Source: CBDCVN01 sp965223045 (GTDB lineage Bacteria; Deinococcota; Deinococci; Deinococcales; Trueperaceae). From it: 64,000 nt of DNA. Positions within the stretch are counted from its first letter, which is position 1, and each line of letters starts with the position of its first letter. Made by a program: the position numbers and the translations under genes. Of this stretch, positions 28,693 to 37,935 are shown piece after piece. Location of the stretch: positions 5,022,001 to 5,086,000 of the forward strand of contig CBDCVN010000013.1 of NCBI GenBank assembly GCA_965223045.1, in the 5' to 3' direction. The notes under the pieces are model-generated. The model was not told where the DNA came from and did no database searches. It was given only the letters and a program-made list of their open reading frames with translations.

Positions 28693-29059
28693 AGTTAATC
28701 CAATAAATACCTAAGCAAGAGATTCTTTAATAATTTAGGAAGTTAATTTATGCTTACAAAAAGTATTCATATAATTTTTATCATTTCTTTTCTCCTTGCC
28801 TTTGTAATGATTGCTCAAGCACAGTTCACCAACCCCCATACAGGCTACACATGGAATAACATGATTTCAGCTACACTAGACACCACCATTATGAACAACA
28901 TGCAATCTATGCAACTTACTGGTGTGTTGACCTCTAACATGTTAGCTACACAAATGTTAATTGAAGCAGGGACTACTCAATCACCACCAAAAATTGACAC
29001 AAATCCAGCTACTTCTAAACTTGGAACTACTGTAACTAGCTTTACACCTTCATCAGATA

Positions 29060-30403
29060 TAGATGTCCAGATAAATTCTTTCCCTAAAACAGGAAAAATA
29101 ATGCCATGATAATTCCAATAATAACCCAAAGGAGACTAATCATGGCAAATAATGATAGCAAACAAAAACTAGAAGAACTACAAAGACTACGCCGTCGCTA
29201 TAAAAAGGGAAATGATGCAAACGCTTTACTACGGACTCAAGCCCTTATAGCTCTGTATTCCGGCAAAGATATTAAGCTTGTAGCAGAAATGTTCGGTGTC
29301 TCAGTAAAAACAGTAAAAAACTGGCGAAAGAAGTTTGAAAAATCGCTTAACTTAGAAGATGAACAAAGAACTGGTAGGCCGCCTAAACTTTCTAAAGAGC
29401 AACTAGAGCTAATCAAGAAAATCATTACAGAGTTTAACCAGCAAGTTTGGGTTGCCAGAAGGGTCTTTACTCTCATAGAAAGCCTTTTTGGGGTATGTTT
29501 GTCAGTAAAGTATTTACCAGAGCTTTTAAGGAAACTGGGATTAAGTTTCCATAAAGCAATACATTTGCTGTATAGGAAGAATGAAGAGAAGAGGCGAAAG
29601 TGGATACAAGAAACACTACCAAAGCTGTACGAGGAGAAGATAAAGGCAGGATGGAGGATATTTTATCAAGATGAAGTAGGGTTCCAAACGCAGGGAACAC
29701 TAGCGAGCACATGGGGGCTAAGAGGAGAAAAAGTAGAGATCAAGAACTATGGAAGACATGGGAGAGTAAATTTGATAGGGGCATTAGAGTTAGGGACAGG
29801 AGAATTCCATGGAGTGCTAACAAAGTTCAAGGTAAATGCTCAGAGGTTTAGAAGGTTTATCTGCCACATGAAAAGGGAGATGAGGGAAGCAAAGATAATG
29901 CTTATATGTGACAATGCACCATTTCACAGGGCGAAGTGGTTGCAAGAGTGGGTAAAAGAGAATTCAAAATGGTTGAGGTTAGAATTTCTACCGGGATACT
30001 CACCAGATTTCAACCCAATAGAAAGGCTATGGAAGTATTTAAAGAAGGAGTACATACATAATAAATGCTGGGAAACACAAGCAGATTTAAGGAAGCATTT
30101 GGAGGTAATGATGGAGGGAATACCAATGAGGGTAGAGGAAATAAAGGGAGTAATGAAAAAAGAGATAAAAAGATTGAGGGAGGCATTTGAGTTTTATAAA
30201 ACACCAGTACCAAAGGAATTAATGATTTGAGATAGTGTTAAGCGGGGAAAATAAGCAAGTTTTGTATAAGTTTTAGTTGGTTTACAAAAGAAGATTACAC
30301 TGGGTAGTAGGTGTTCTATTGCCTAAGAAGCAATTATTCTTAGTGATTTTTCCTACCTTATTTCACTCTATGGATAAAAGGAAAAGATTTTTCTGGGTAA
30401 CTA
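29060..30403 (+). mobile_element. IS630-family element, copy B (1344 bp)
   Basis: It is flanked by TA duplications (29058-29059 and 30404-30405). Length and termini are identical to copy A at 13231-14574, in inverted orientation. It has inserted in a secreted-protein gene. Two identical copies in 64 kb suggest recent transposition. Confidence 0.92.
29106..30230 (+). CDS. IS630-family transposase, copy B, 374 aa
   Basis: Its translation is identical to copy A: the HTH (VSVKTVKNWRKKFE) is followed by DDE blocks FYQDEVGF, LICDNAPFH and SPDFNPIERLW. An internal start at MANNDSKQK (29142), preceded by GGAGAC, is the likelier translation start. Confidence 0.95.
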   Translation: MIIPIITQRRLIMANNDSKQKLEELQRLRRRYKKGNDANALLRTQALIALYSGKDIKLVAEMFGVSVKTVKNWRKKFEKSLNLEDEQRTGRPPKLSKEQLELIKKIITEFNQQVWVARRVFTLIESLFGVCLSVKYLPELLRKLGLSFHKAIHLLYRKNEEKRRKWIQETLPKLYEEKIKAGWRIFYQDEVGFQTQGTLASTWGLRGEKVEIKNYGRHGRVNLIGALELGTGEFHGVLTKFKVNAQRFRRFICHMKREMREAKIMLICDNAPFHRAKWLQEWVKENSKWLRLEFLPGYSPDFNPIERLWKYLKKEYIHNKCWETQADLRKHLEVMMEGIPMRVEEIKGVMKKEIKRLREAFEFYKTPVPKELMI

Positions 30404-30517
30404 TAGGTTAGTACCACCACTACTTGCTCGAGTTTTTGCTCAAGACCCAAAAGATCAAGCTTTCTTTGAAGAACTACTTTACAATAAATAGTACAATAGC
30501 TTGTTGTTCTTTGAAGC

Positions 30518-30798
30518 TCAAAGTAACTGCTCGAGCACAGTAGGATCTTTAATTTCCTTATCCTTAGCTAGCAGCAGTACTTTAGAAACCACCTCAGCTG
30601 TTTTAGGGTCGTCATCAGCAAAGGCTAAAAATAGCCTACCTCTATGTTGTACGTGGTATTATATAAGCAACAGACAAACTTATTCATCTTTGTCTGAATC
30701 TATAAAGTCACCAAAGCCTGTAAGCAAAACAGAGGACGGTTAGGAAACTCTGCTGTGAGCTTAAGATCACTAAACAATTCTATCTTCCACTTGTTCAT
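30518..30798 (-). pseudogene. Decayed gene on the minus strand, frameshifted
   Basis: Three pieces in different frames read as one protein. MNKWKIELFSDLKLTAEFPNRP starts at an ATG at 30798, GFGDFIDSDKDE follows near 30690, then HRGRLFLAFADDDPKTAEVV continues to VLEQLL and a TGA at 30518. The residue choice looks protein-like and one piece contains the host-typical CTCGAG. I do not recognise the family. It lies just beyond the IS630-interrupted gene. Confidence 0.45.
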
Positions 30799-30949
30799 GT
30801 TATAGCTTACATGTTATATAACTTCAAGTACATATTTTGGATAATGTAGCTCAATTCCAAAAAGCATCCTTGGTCATCTTATGGCGTGATGAATCGCGTC
30901 TCTACCCCTTTTTAATTTACTACATAAACTCCTTTTGTAAATTGTTTTA
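30799..30949. other. Short intergenic segment with a hairpin repeat
   Basis: A GGCGTGATGAATCGCGTCTCTACC segment at about 30883-30906 is a diverged, imperfect copy of the palindromic hairpin at 48139-48168. The last 60 bp should hold the promoter for the gene at 30950; TAAATT ends 6 nt before its ATG. Confidence 0.35.
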
Positions 30950-31879
30950 ATGATATTTAATTTAGCTAGAAATAAAAAAGTTTTCTTAATTTTACTTTTC
31001 CTATTCGCTAGTTTCGGCACAACCCAAAAATGCATAGATGAACTTAAAGCAGGTTTAAGTGATGAGATGCTTTTAGAAACATCTACAACTCGAGCAGCAG
31101 CAAAACTTTTAAAAAAGACTGTGGAACTACTAGAACCTGCTATGCCCCCACTTGCTGATGCTCATGTAACAGCTTTAAGTTTAGATGACCCTGACTACCC
31201 TACTATAAAATTCTTAGCTGACCGCCAAATCTTGCCAGATACTTGGCAAGATGGAGAACTTAATGCCCCACTCTGGCGAGCTATGCTGCTAAATATTGTC
31301 CAGTGGTATGAAATCCTACCAATTAGAATCTCGAGCGAAGCACTAACTAACCAACAACTTATTGATCACTTAAGTACCCTTATTAATCGTGCCTCAGTAA
31401 CTATTCACCCTCTAGTATTAGCAGGTGTAGACCAAAATGACATCTCTTTTGTAGGCATTATAAAAAATGACCCACCTTATCCACGCCTTATTGTGATAAA
31501 ACCCCCTGAGGGAATTGATATTAGTAGTAACTTCCAAAACATTTTTTCTTACATAGGGAATTGTGCTAGTAATTTTGTAAATTATGTTCATGGTCCTAGC
31601 ATTGCAGCAAGGCAACTTTTTTTAACTCATAATAGCTCGAGCATGTACGTTTTCAAAACAGACCCCACCAAATTTGAAAGTTGGATAGAAGTGCCCCAAG
31701 GTGAAGAGGTACCCTATTTAGAATTCACTAACCCAAATGTAGCAGACCTTGGGAACTATACAGCACTCTTTAGTGGTTCTGGACCAGGAATCTTCACTCT
31801 AATGCAAATAGTTCCACAGTTCCGCACTAACATGTCACCTAGAGAAATTATAAACTTCATTCAAGCAATACCTAGATGA
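30950..31879 (+). CDS. Secreted protein of unknown function, 309 aa
   Basis: The N-terminus (KKVFLILLFLFASFG) is a signal peptide, possibly cleaved before TTQKC. The mature part has no motif I recognise. It has a mixed alpha/beta look, with two Cys (about 27 and 207) that might bond. It starts the run of four closely spaced plus-strand genes; the OLD nuclease begins 27 nt downstream, so the two could be co-transcribed. Three CTCGAG sites mark it as native sequence. Confidence 0.55.
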   Translation: MIFNLARNKKVFLILLFLFASFGTTQKCIDELKAGLSDEMLLETSTTRAAAKLLKKTVELLEPAMPPLADAHVTALSLDDPDYPTIKFLADRQILPDTWQDGELNAPLWRAMLLNIVQWYEILPIRISSEALTNQQLIDHLSTLINRASVTIHPLVLAGVDQNDISFVGIIKNDPPYPRLIVIKPPEGIDISSNFQNIFSYIGNCASNFVNYVHGPSIAARQLFLTHNSSSMYVFKTDPTKFESWIEVPQGEEVPYLEFTNPNVADLGNYTALFSGSGPGIFTLMQIVPQFRTNMSPREIINFIQAIPR

Positions 31880-31906
31880 ATAAAAGTAACAACTCTGGAG
31901 AAGCTT

Positions 31907-33679
31907 ATGAAGATTAAAGAAGTCACCATATCCAATTGGCGATCAATAAATAGTGTGACCATCAAATTTGAAAACTTAATGTTGCTTATTGGGCAAAATA
32001 ATCATGGTAAATCAAATATTTTGTCTTCATTACTATTTTTCTTTGGAGATATAAAAACTCAAGAACTAGATTTTCATAATAATGCAGAGGAACTGTTCGT
32101 TGAAATACTTTTTGGTAATCTTAATGAAAACAGCAATGACTTAACTAACCTCAGCAAGTACATATCTAATGAAAAGACCATCAAAGTTAGGAGAAGTGCG
32201 TACAGGTCTGGCACTACTGAGTATAGAGGTTACATTCAAAGTCCAGAAGAACAGTGGTTACAAGAACAAAATGCTGGCTCATATACCAACCGAAAGGCAG
32301 CCAATGAGCTACCATTTGCCAAATATCTTCCTAAAACAGGAAGATTAACCAAAGCACATGTCATAGCTGCTCAAAATGAATACACTGAGAAAAACATTGA
32401 TAAAGTTGATTTTAACTATGAACTAGAAAGCTCAAACTTTCTAGGCCTAAAGAGCCTTCCCAAAGGCATATTTGGTCAAACTTATTATATTCCTGCTATT
32501 AGGAATGCCTCTGATGATTACCTCTCAAAAGAAACAAGCGCCTTTGGAGCTTTATACTCAAAAGTAGTTGAAAAAATGTCAGCATCTAATTCAGAGTGGC
32601 GAGGTGCTAAACAAAACATTTCTAACCTATTTAGCCTGCTAAATAAAACCGATGTTGATGGTAAAGAAAATGCTAAACGACCCAAAGAGCTTACAAAATT
32701 TGAAGAGAAATTGAGCTCCCAACTAGGCAACTGGGATGCAGAAATTGATGTTGAAATCACACCACCCAATATAGATGAGGTATTTAAAGCTAACACCCAA
32801 GTATGGGTGAATGATGGTGTAAAAACAGACATACGAAGAAAAGGTCATGGACTACAAAGGGCTTTAAGCTTTGCTTTAATAAAGACAATCTCTGAGACTT
32901 CAAAAGAAGAGCAAAGCAAATCAGTTAAAAAGGAAGTCAAGGGTAAAAAGGCGTCAGATTCAATGTACTTTATACTAGAAGAACCAGAGCTTTACCTTCA
33001 TCCCCAAGCTCAAAGATCACTATTTGACTCTTTAATTGATCTTACAAAATTAGGTAGTCAGGTAATTCTTTGTACTCACTCGAGCGCTTTGATTGATCTC
33101 GAATATTACAAATCTATTTGCATAGTAAAAAAAGAGTCTTCTTTAGAAGGAACAACTATCTACCAATGTACAGAGGATTTATTTGCTGGCAATAAGAAAA
33201 AAGATTTTAATTTAAGTTACTGGATAAACCCTGATAGAAGCGAACTTTTCTTTGCAAAAAAGGTACTTCTGGTAGAAGGTACCACAGAAAAAACCATCAT
33301 TCCATACCTTGCTCAACAAATTGGTGTTTTCAAACATGATTACACCATGATAGATTGTGGCTCCAAAACAACCATACCCTCCTACTGTAGCTTACTAAAC
33401 AAGTTTAATATTCCCTATACTGTAATCTACGATCTAGACCACCAGTCAGAGAAAAATAAACAAGCTATCGCTGTAGCAGATAGAGCTACAGCTCTTATTG
33501 AAGAGACAATTGATAAAAATTTGGGATCAACTATAGTATTAGAAAATGACATTGAGGAGGAAATGGGCTTAAGCGCAGAGAGTAAGAACAAACCCTATGT
33601 TGCCCTTGAAAGTATTAATACTAAATCATTTAATCTTAAAGACTCATTTCGCAAAAAAATACTAATGATGTATCAATAA
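31907..33679 (+). CDS. OLD-family ATPase/nuclease (AAA + TOPRIM), 590 aa
   Basis: The ABC-type ATPase half has Walker A GQNNHGKSN (29-37), a signature-like GHGLQRALSFALI, Walker B YFILEEPELYLHP and the switch His in ILCTHSSALIDL. The TOPRIM half begins LLVEGTTEKT (catalytic Glu) and has the DxD pair in YDLDHQSEKNK. This is the architecture of OLD nucleases, which include phage P2 OLD and the GajA subunit of Gabija. No UvrD-like partner (GajB) is adjacent, so it is a stand-alone type. It ends 1 nt before the EEP-domain gene, implying translational coupling. A role in anti-phage defence or DNA repair is inference. Confidence 0.85.
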   Translation: MKIKEVTISNWRSINSVTIKFENLMLLIGQNNHGKSNILSSLLFFFGDIKTQELDFHNNAEELFVEILFGNLNENSNDLTNLSKYISNEKTIKVRRSAYRSGTTEYRGYIQSPEEQWLQEQNAGSYTNRKAANELPFAKYLPKTGRLTKAHVIAAQNEYTEKNIDKVDFNYELESSNFLGLKSLPKGIFGQTYYIPAIRNASDDYLSKETSAFGALYSKVVEKMSASNSEWRGAKQNISNLFSLLNKTDVDGKENAKRPKELTKFEEKLSSQLGNWDAEIDVEITPPNIDEVFKANTQVWVNDGVKTDIRRKGHGLQRALSFALIKTISETSKEEQSKSVKKEVKGKKASDSMYFILEEPELYLHPQAQRSLFDSLIDLTKLGSQVILCTHSSALIDLEYYKSICIVKKESSLEGTTIYQCTEDLFAGNKKKDFNLSYWINPDRSELFFAKKVLLVEGTTEKTIIPYLAQQIGVFKHDYTMIDCGSKTTIPSYCSLLNKFNIPYTVIYDLDHQSEKNKQAIAVADRATALIEETIDKNLGSTIVLENDIEEEMGLSAESKNKPYVALESINTKSFNLKDSFRKKILMMYQ

Positions 33680-33680
33680 A

Positions 33681-34640
33681 ATGAAGTTCCAAACTATTGA
33701 AGTCACAATTTCTTTAATATCCATTTTAATAGGGGGTATGTTAACACTATTAACATTCAGCAGCTTTCTGAGCCCATACTACTGGGCATTTGAAGTTATA
33801 TCCCATTTTCACATGCAGTATTTAATTGGCCTAACAATTTGTTTGCTAGCACAACTATTTATTCCTTATAAAAGGCTACGTGCTTTATGGTTGTTTCCAG
33901 CCCTATTAATCAATCTACTCATTCTTGGTCCATTCTTTTTACCTACCACCACCCCTAATACAATTGCAACTGACTACCTGCGTGTACTTACCATAAATGT
34001 CTTTGCACATAATAAGACTCCTGAAAAGTTAATTACCTACATTGACCACTCAGAAGCAAACATAGTTTTACTTTCAGAGGTTAGGCCAGAATTGATGTTA
34101 CAGCTAAAAGAATCTCTAGGCAAAGAGTATCCATACATTCATGATGCTTCTCAGCAAGGGCATTTTGGCATTGTTTTACTAAGCAAATTACCCCTTCTAA
34201 ACTCACAAACAAATCGATTAGGTATAAAACAGCACCCTTCTATTGAGGCTAATATTAACTGGCAAAACAATTTAGTAAAGGTTTATGGAACTCATCCAAC
34301 TCCACCACTAACTGCACAGGATACAAAGCGGCGTGATAGTGAATTAACAGCCATTGGAGGAATTTTAGCTAATGAACCAAGTCCTATTATTTTAATGGGA
34401 GATCTTAATGCGGCCCCTTGGTCATATATTACACAGCAGATTGTTTCTAAGGTAGGTTTAAAGCATGCAGCCCTAGGTTATGGCATTTGGCCTACATGGC
34501 GTTGGGGTACCATCCTATTAGGTACTACGATTGATCATATTTTTGTGTCGCCCCAATGGATAGTAAAGTCTTATAAAATAGGAAAAGATGTTGGCTCTGA
34601 CCATTACCCTGTTATGGCCGATTTAGTATTGTTACAATGA
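33681..34640 (+). CDS. Membrane-bound endonuclease/exonuclease/phosphatase (EEP) family protein, 319 aa
   Basis: Three hydrophobic segments (about 8-30, 42-60 and 68-90) anchor the protein. The EEP hydrolase domain starts at about 103 (LRVLTINVFAHN) and has LLSEVRPE, GDLNAAPWS, TIDHIFVS and SDHYPVMADL, the metal-binding and catalytic residues of the DNase I-like fold. It resembles E. coli YafD in layout. The substrate may be nucleic acid, phosphoinositide or another phosphodiester. It follows the OLD gene by 1 nt and precedes the DUF4253 gene by 9 nt, so the three are probably one transcript. Confidence 0.82.
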   Translation: MKFQTIEVTISLISILIGGMLTLLTFSSFLSPYYWAFEVISHFHMQYLIGLTICLLAQLFIPYKRLRALWLFPALLINLLILGPFFLPTTTPNTIATDYLRVLTINVFAHNKTPEKLITYIDHSEANIVLLSEVRPELMLQLKESLGKEYPYIHDASQQGHFGIVLLSKLPLLNSQTNRLGIKQHPSIEANINWQNNLVKVYGTHPTPPLTAQDTKRRDSELTAIGGILANEPSPIILMGDLNAAPWSYITQQIVSKVGLKHAALGYGIWPTWRWGTILLGTTIDHIFVSPQWIVKSYKIGKDVGSDHYPVMADLVLLQ

Positions 34641-34649
34641 TGTCTTACA

Positions 34650-35399
34650 ATGATAAGAGTTGAAGAGATACTACAAGGTAAAGATATAGATGTTTTAGGT
34701 TCTGGCACTTGTGGCCAAATAAAAAAGCTAGAAATCAATTACTATTCAATAGCAGGAGAGCAAGCTATAGAAGCATGGCAAGCTGTTTTTAAAGATGCCA
34801 ATAAAACAGCTATTATTGTGCCAGAAAATTTGAATGATGGTGTGGTTGTTAGTAAAAATAAAAATGACATAGAAAAAGATTTGGCAACCTACCCACAAAT
34901 TGATTTAGAGCGATGGTTAGAGGAGCGTTGGACAGGATATGATTTCGGTAACGAAGAAGATGAACTAGTTGATATGATGGAGGAAATGGGTGAAGAGATC
35001 CCAGAACCACAACCTAGCCATAACTTCACAATCCCTTATGATATACTCTCGCAAAAACCATTAGATAAATTATGGTTGGTAGATTTCACAGGCATCAAAT
35101 CATATGAGATACCTATTTACCTGCAATATGGTGGCTGGAATGCTAACCCCATGCCCAACGAGCAAGCAGCCGTATTAAAGTACTGGCATGATAAATATGG
35201 TGCAGAGTTGTTTGGCATTAACAATGATGTGCTCGAAATGTATGTAAGAAATCCGCCTACAAACTATGATGAAGCCCACATTCTAGCTAAAGAACAAATG
35301 GCCTATTGTGATGACATAGTATTTCAAGGGACAATGACTGTAGAGCGACTTGCACAAAGTTTAATCAATAGTAAGTCTTGGTACTTTTGGTGGGACTAA
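34650..35399 (+). CDS. DUF4253-domain protein, 249 aa
   Basis: The C-terminal 110 residues match the DUF4253 pattern: YGGWNANPMPNEQAAVLKYWHDKYGAELFGI, then RNPPTNYDEAHILAKEQMAYCDDIV and the terminal SWYFWWD. The N-terminal half is acidic around 110-130. No signal peptide is visible, so it is cytosolic. The molecular role of DUF4253 is unknown. It comes last in the OLD-EEP-DUF4253 run. Confidence 0.8.
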   Translation: MIRVEEILQGKDIDVLGSGTCGQIKKLEINYYSIAGEQAIEAWQAVFKDANKTAIIVPENLNDGVVVSKNKNDIEKDLATYPQIDLERWLEERWTGYDFGNEEDELVDMMEEMGEEIPEPQPSHNFTIPYDILSQKPLDKLWLVDFTGIKSYEIPIYLQYGGWNANPMPNEQAAVLKYWHDKYGAELFGINNDVLEMYVRNPPTNYDEAHILAKEQMAYCDDIVFQGTMTVERLAQSLINSKSWYFWWD

Positions 35400-35521
35400 T
35401 AGATTCTTGTCTCCCACATCATAAACCCTCATTATGAGTGAGTGAATCTATTGTTAGAGGTGTTTAAATAGGTCCTTATGATCAAACAACAAAATGCTTT
35501 CGTTAAGGAAACGAGGATAAG

Positions 35522-36622
35522 CTATTTTCTTTTTGAATCACTTTTAATAACTTCTTTATGCTTAATGTCTTTCTTAAAATTTTTAAAGCTATCCATATTA
35601 GTATAGTTATCTTCTTTAGAGTTCCAAATAGAATTTTTGTTTTCCTTTTCCTCTACTTCAAATTGTGAGGAGGTTGTATTGTCAAATTCCTCGAGCCACT
35701 TTGGTGGATGATACTCAAAATTAAATGCTGATAACACCTCTCTAGGAGTTTCTTTAGTAGAATAGATTATAGTCTCCTTAATTCTTGGTTTCTGCGGTTT
35801 GATTTTACTTAGTTTTTTAGTTTTACTGCTAATTTTAGCAACTACAGGATTACTTAAGACACCTTTAAAATTAGCCTTGGAAAACCAAAAACGTGCCACA
35901 ATACCAAGCACTACTAAAAACAGCCCTGCAATAATTAAATAAGTCCAAGGGTTTGTTGAATTTTCAATTTGCAATCTAGGTAAAATACCTACTTGTAGGG
36001 CTTGCTTTTGTAAAGCATCACTACTTGCCAAAATATCTAAAACAGGGAATTTCTGTGTCTTACTAGAAAATGCCCATGGTGAAGGTTCCTCACCAACCTC
36101 TCTCCAGCCATGAGAACTAAATGGGTCATAGCTACCTACTAAAGTATATATAGTGATATTGTTACTGCTAGGTAAATTTGTAGTGACAATCAGTATATTG
36201 TTTTCTGTAGTAAGCACTGCTTGAATTTCATTAGTAACATTTACTACTTCACCTTGATGAGGTGCATAAGCAATTAAACCATCACCTGTTAATTTAAAAG
36301 CATAACTCCATCCCTCACCTTTAGGTAAATCCATGTCACTACCTGGCAAGAGCTCTGTGTGGATTGGCTTATCTGGCAACTTTACATATACTTCTATAAT
36401 AGGCAAGGAGAAACCAAACTCCAAAGACCATGGATTGCTTAAACGTTTAAGTTTGAGTTTAAAATTAAAAGTAGGCTCAGCAGGTAAGTCTAACTCGAGC
36501 AAATCAAAAGCATCTAAATTGCGAAAGACTCTTGAGTTAGGTGCTTGAAGGTCATTTTTATTTATGTCATCAAGAGGATCACTTAGGGAAAAGAATGTTG
36601 TCAACAATAGTATGCTTAGCAT
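35522..36622 (-). CDS. Membrane protein with glucodextranase_C-like domain, 366 aa
   Basis: A signal peptide (1-13) precedes a domain with LDAFDLLELDL, then LSNPWSLEFGFSLPIIEVYV, HTELLPGSDMDLPKGEGWSYAFKL. This is the pattern of the C-terminal binding module of glucodextranase-type enzymes (PF09985-like), here without any catalytic domain. A transmembrane helix follows at about 226-247 and then a Lys/Ser-rich cytoplasmic tail. It is the last gene of the minC-rapZ-yvcK run, 5 nt after yvcK, which hints at a link between cell-surface glycans and YvcK/RapZ control. That link is inference. Confidence 0.6.
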   Translation of the reverse strand: MLSILLLTTFFSLSDPLDDINKNDLQAPNSRVFRNLDAFDLLELDLPAEPTFNFKLKLKRLSNPWSLEFGFSLPIIEVYVKLPDKPIHTELLPGSDMDLPKGEGWSYAFKLTGDGLIAYAPHQGEVVNVTNEIQAVLTTENNILIVTTNLPSSNNITIYTLVGSYDPFSSHGWREVGEEPSPWAFSSKTQKFPVLDILASSDALQKQALQVGILPRLQIENSTNPWTYLIIAGLFLVVLGIVARFWFSKANFKGVLSNPVVAKISSKTKKLSKIKPQKPRIKETIIYSTKETPREVLSAFNFEYHPPKWLEEFDNTTSSQFEVEEKENKNSIWNSKEDNYTNMDSFKNFKKDIKHKEVIKSDSKRK

Positions 36623-36627
36623 GTTTT

Positions 36628-37935
36628 TTATCCAGCTATTCCAGTAATTTTAGCATTACCTTTAATATAATTAATGAGCCAAGATACTAGCTTCTGTGAG
36701 TCATGTTGAGCATATAAACCTTTGCTTAGTATATCTGCATGGATAACTTCAACACCCTGAAGCAAGAAAGGGGAACTGTCAAAAGTTACTACCTCAGAGT
36801 GCTCAGCCCTATAAGCCTGTAAACGACTACTATCAATAGGGGCATTATTAATCAACACCCAATCAGGATATCTTCCTATATGAGCTTTAATCACTTTGAC
36901 ATGATGCCAAGCACTATAGCCATCTGTTTCGCCTGCTTCAGTCATAACATTACAAATGTATCCTATAGGAGCATTAGTTTCTAATAATGCTTGCTTACAC
37001 TCAGGAACTAGTAGGGGCGGTAAGGTGCTACTAAAAAGACTTCCCGGACCCAAAACTATAACATCAGCTAAAGCTATAGCTGATGCCACTTCTGGAACTA
37101 GTGGTGGATTATATGGTTCGATAGTTACCTTCTCTATAGGTCCTGCTACTTTACGAATTAGACTTTCACCTGTTACCCACTTACCCGTATACTTTTTGGC
37201 TTTTAGAGTAATAGCCTGAGCACTAACAGGATAGACAACTCCACAAATATTTAAAAGTGCATTCATGAGGCGAATTGCTTCAGCAAAATCACCTTCTACT
37301 TCTGTTAAAGTAGTAATAAAAAGATTACCAAAAGTGTGCCCTTTAAGTTCATTACCACGATGAAAACGGTACTTTAATAGTTTGCTTACATGTAATTCAT
37401 TGTCTGAAAGCGCTGCTAAACAATCTACTAAATCTCCCGGAGGAGGAATGTTAAAAGCACTACGCAAACGTCCTGAGGAGCCCCCATCATCACTAACTGC
37501 TACCACTGCTGTAATATTCGAGGTATGGTGACGTAACCCACGTAAGAGGTTAGAAAGTCCTGTTCCCCCACCCAAAGCTACTATCCTAGGACCTTTGGAA
37601 AGAGATAAACGCTTATGAGTAACTATAACCGTATCTCTAGGTCTAGGGGTCCAGCTAGAAAGTAGTGAGTAATTAAGGGCCCTTACAGCATGGACCACTA
37701 GCCCTATTCCTAAAGAAAGGAAAAAGAGTGAAATGTAAACACCACCATAAGCCCAAACAGGATTTGTAAGAATTTTTGGAATAGATTTAGACAAACTAAC
37801 TTGAAAAAGCCACAAGACAAGGAAACTTGCCCCTATCATAAGGCAAACTGTACCTAAAATAGCTAAAGAAATATGACGCTTTACTTTCATGCCCGGAGTT
37901 AACCACAGGCGGATTTTCTCCAAGCGACTTATCAC
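36628..37935 (-). CDS. yvcK: YvcK-type gluconeogenesis factor (CofD-like), membrane-anchored, 435 aa
   Basis: Two N-terminal transmembrane segments (about 20-45 and 50-80) precede the CofD/YvcK domain, which opens with VALGGGTGLSNLLRGLR and contains AVVAVSDDGGSSGRLR and VLGPGSLFSS. In Firmicutes and actinobacteria YvcK proteins bind UDP-sugars and control carbon use, cell shape and cell-wall synthesis; those are usually soluble. The start is a GTG that overlaps the rapZ stop (TAGTG), showing tight coupling. Length exceeds the usual ~320 aa by the membrane part. Confidence 0.92.
   Translation of the reverse strand: MISRLEKIRLWLTPGMKVKRHISLAILGTVCLMIGASFLVLWLFQVSLSKSIPKILTNPVWAYGGVYISLFFLSLGIGLVVHAVRALNYSLLSSWTPRPRDTVIVTHKRLSLSKGPRIVALGGGTGLSNLLRGLRHHTSNITAVVAVSDDGGSSGRLRSAFNIPPPGDLVDCLAALSDNELHVSKLLKYRFHRGNELKGHTFGNLFITTLTEVEGDFAEAIRLMNALLNICGVVYPVSAQAITLKAKKYTGKWVTGESLIRKVAGPIEKVTIEPYNPPLVPEVASAIALADVIVLGPGSLFSSTLPPLLVPECKQALLETNAPIGYICNVMTEAGETDGYSAWHHVKVIKAHIGRYPDWVLINNAPIDSSRLQAYRAEHSEVVTFDSSPFLLQGVEVIHADILSKGLYAQHDSQKLVSWLINYIKGNAKITGIAG

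Larger units (their letters stand above)
28750..30491 (+). pseudogene. Small secreted protein gene interrupted by IS630 copy B
   Basis: The signal peptide (MLTKSIHIIFIISFLLAFVM...AQA) and about 80 further residues run to TFTPSSD. There the frame is broken at a TA by the IS630 element (29060-30403). Beyond it the same frame resumes as RLVPPLLARVFAQDPKDQAFFEELL and ends at TAG 30489-30491, giving an ancestral protein of about 135 aa. The rejoined tail resembles the end of small secreted proteins of the DUF6683 kind (tentative). As it stands, the gene yields a truncated protein ending in IS-encoded residues at 29109. Confidence 0.8.
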
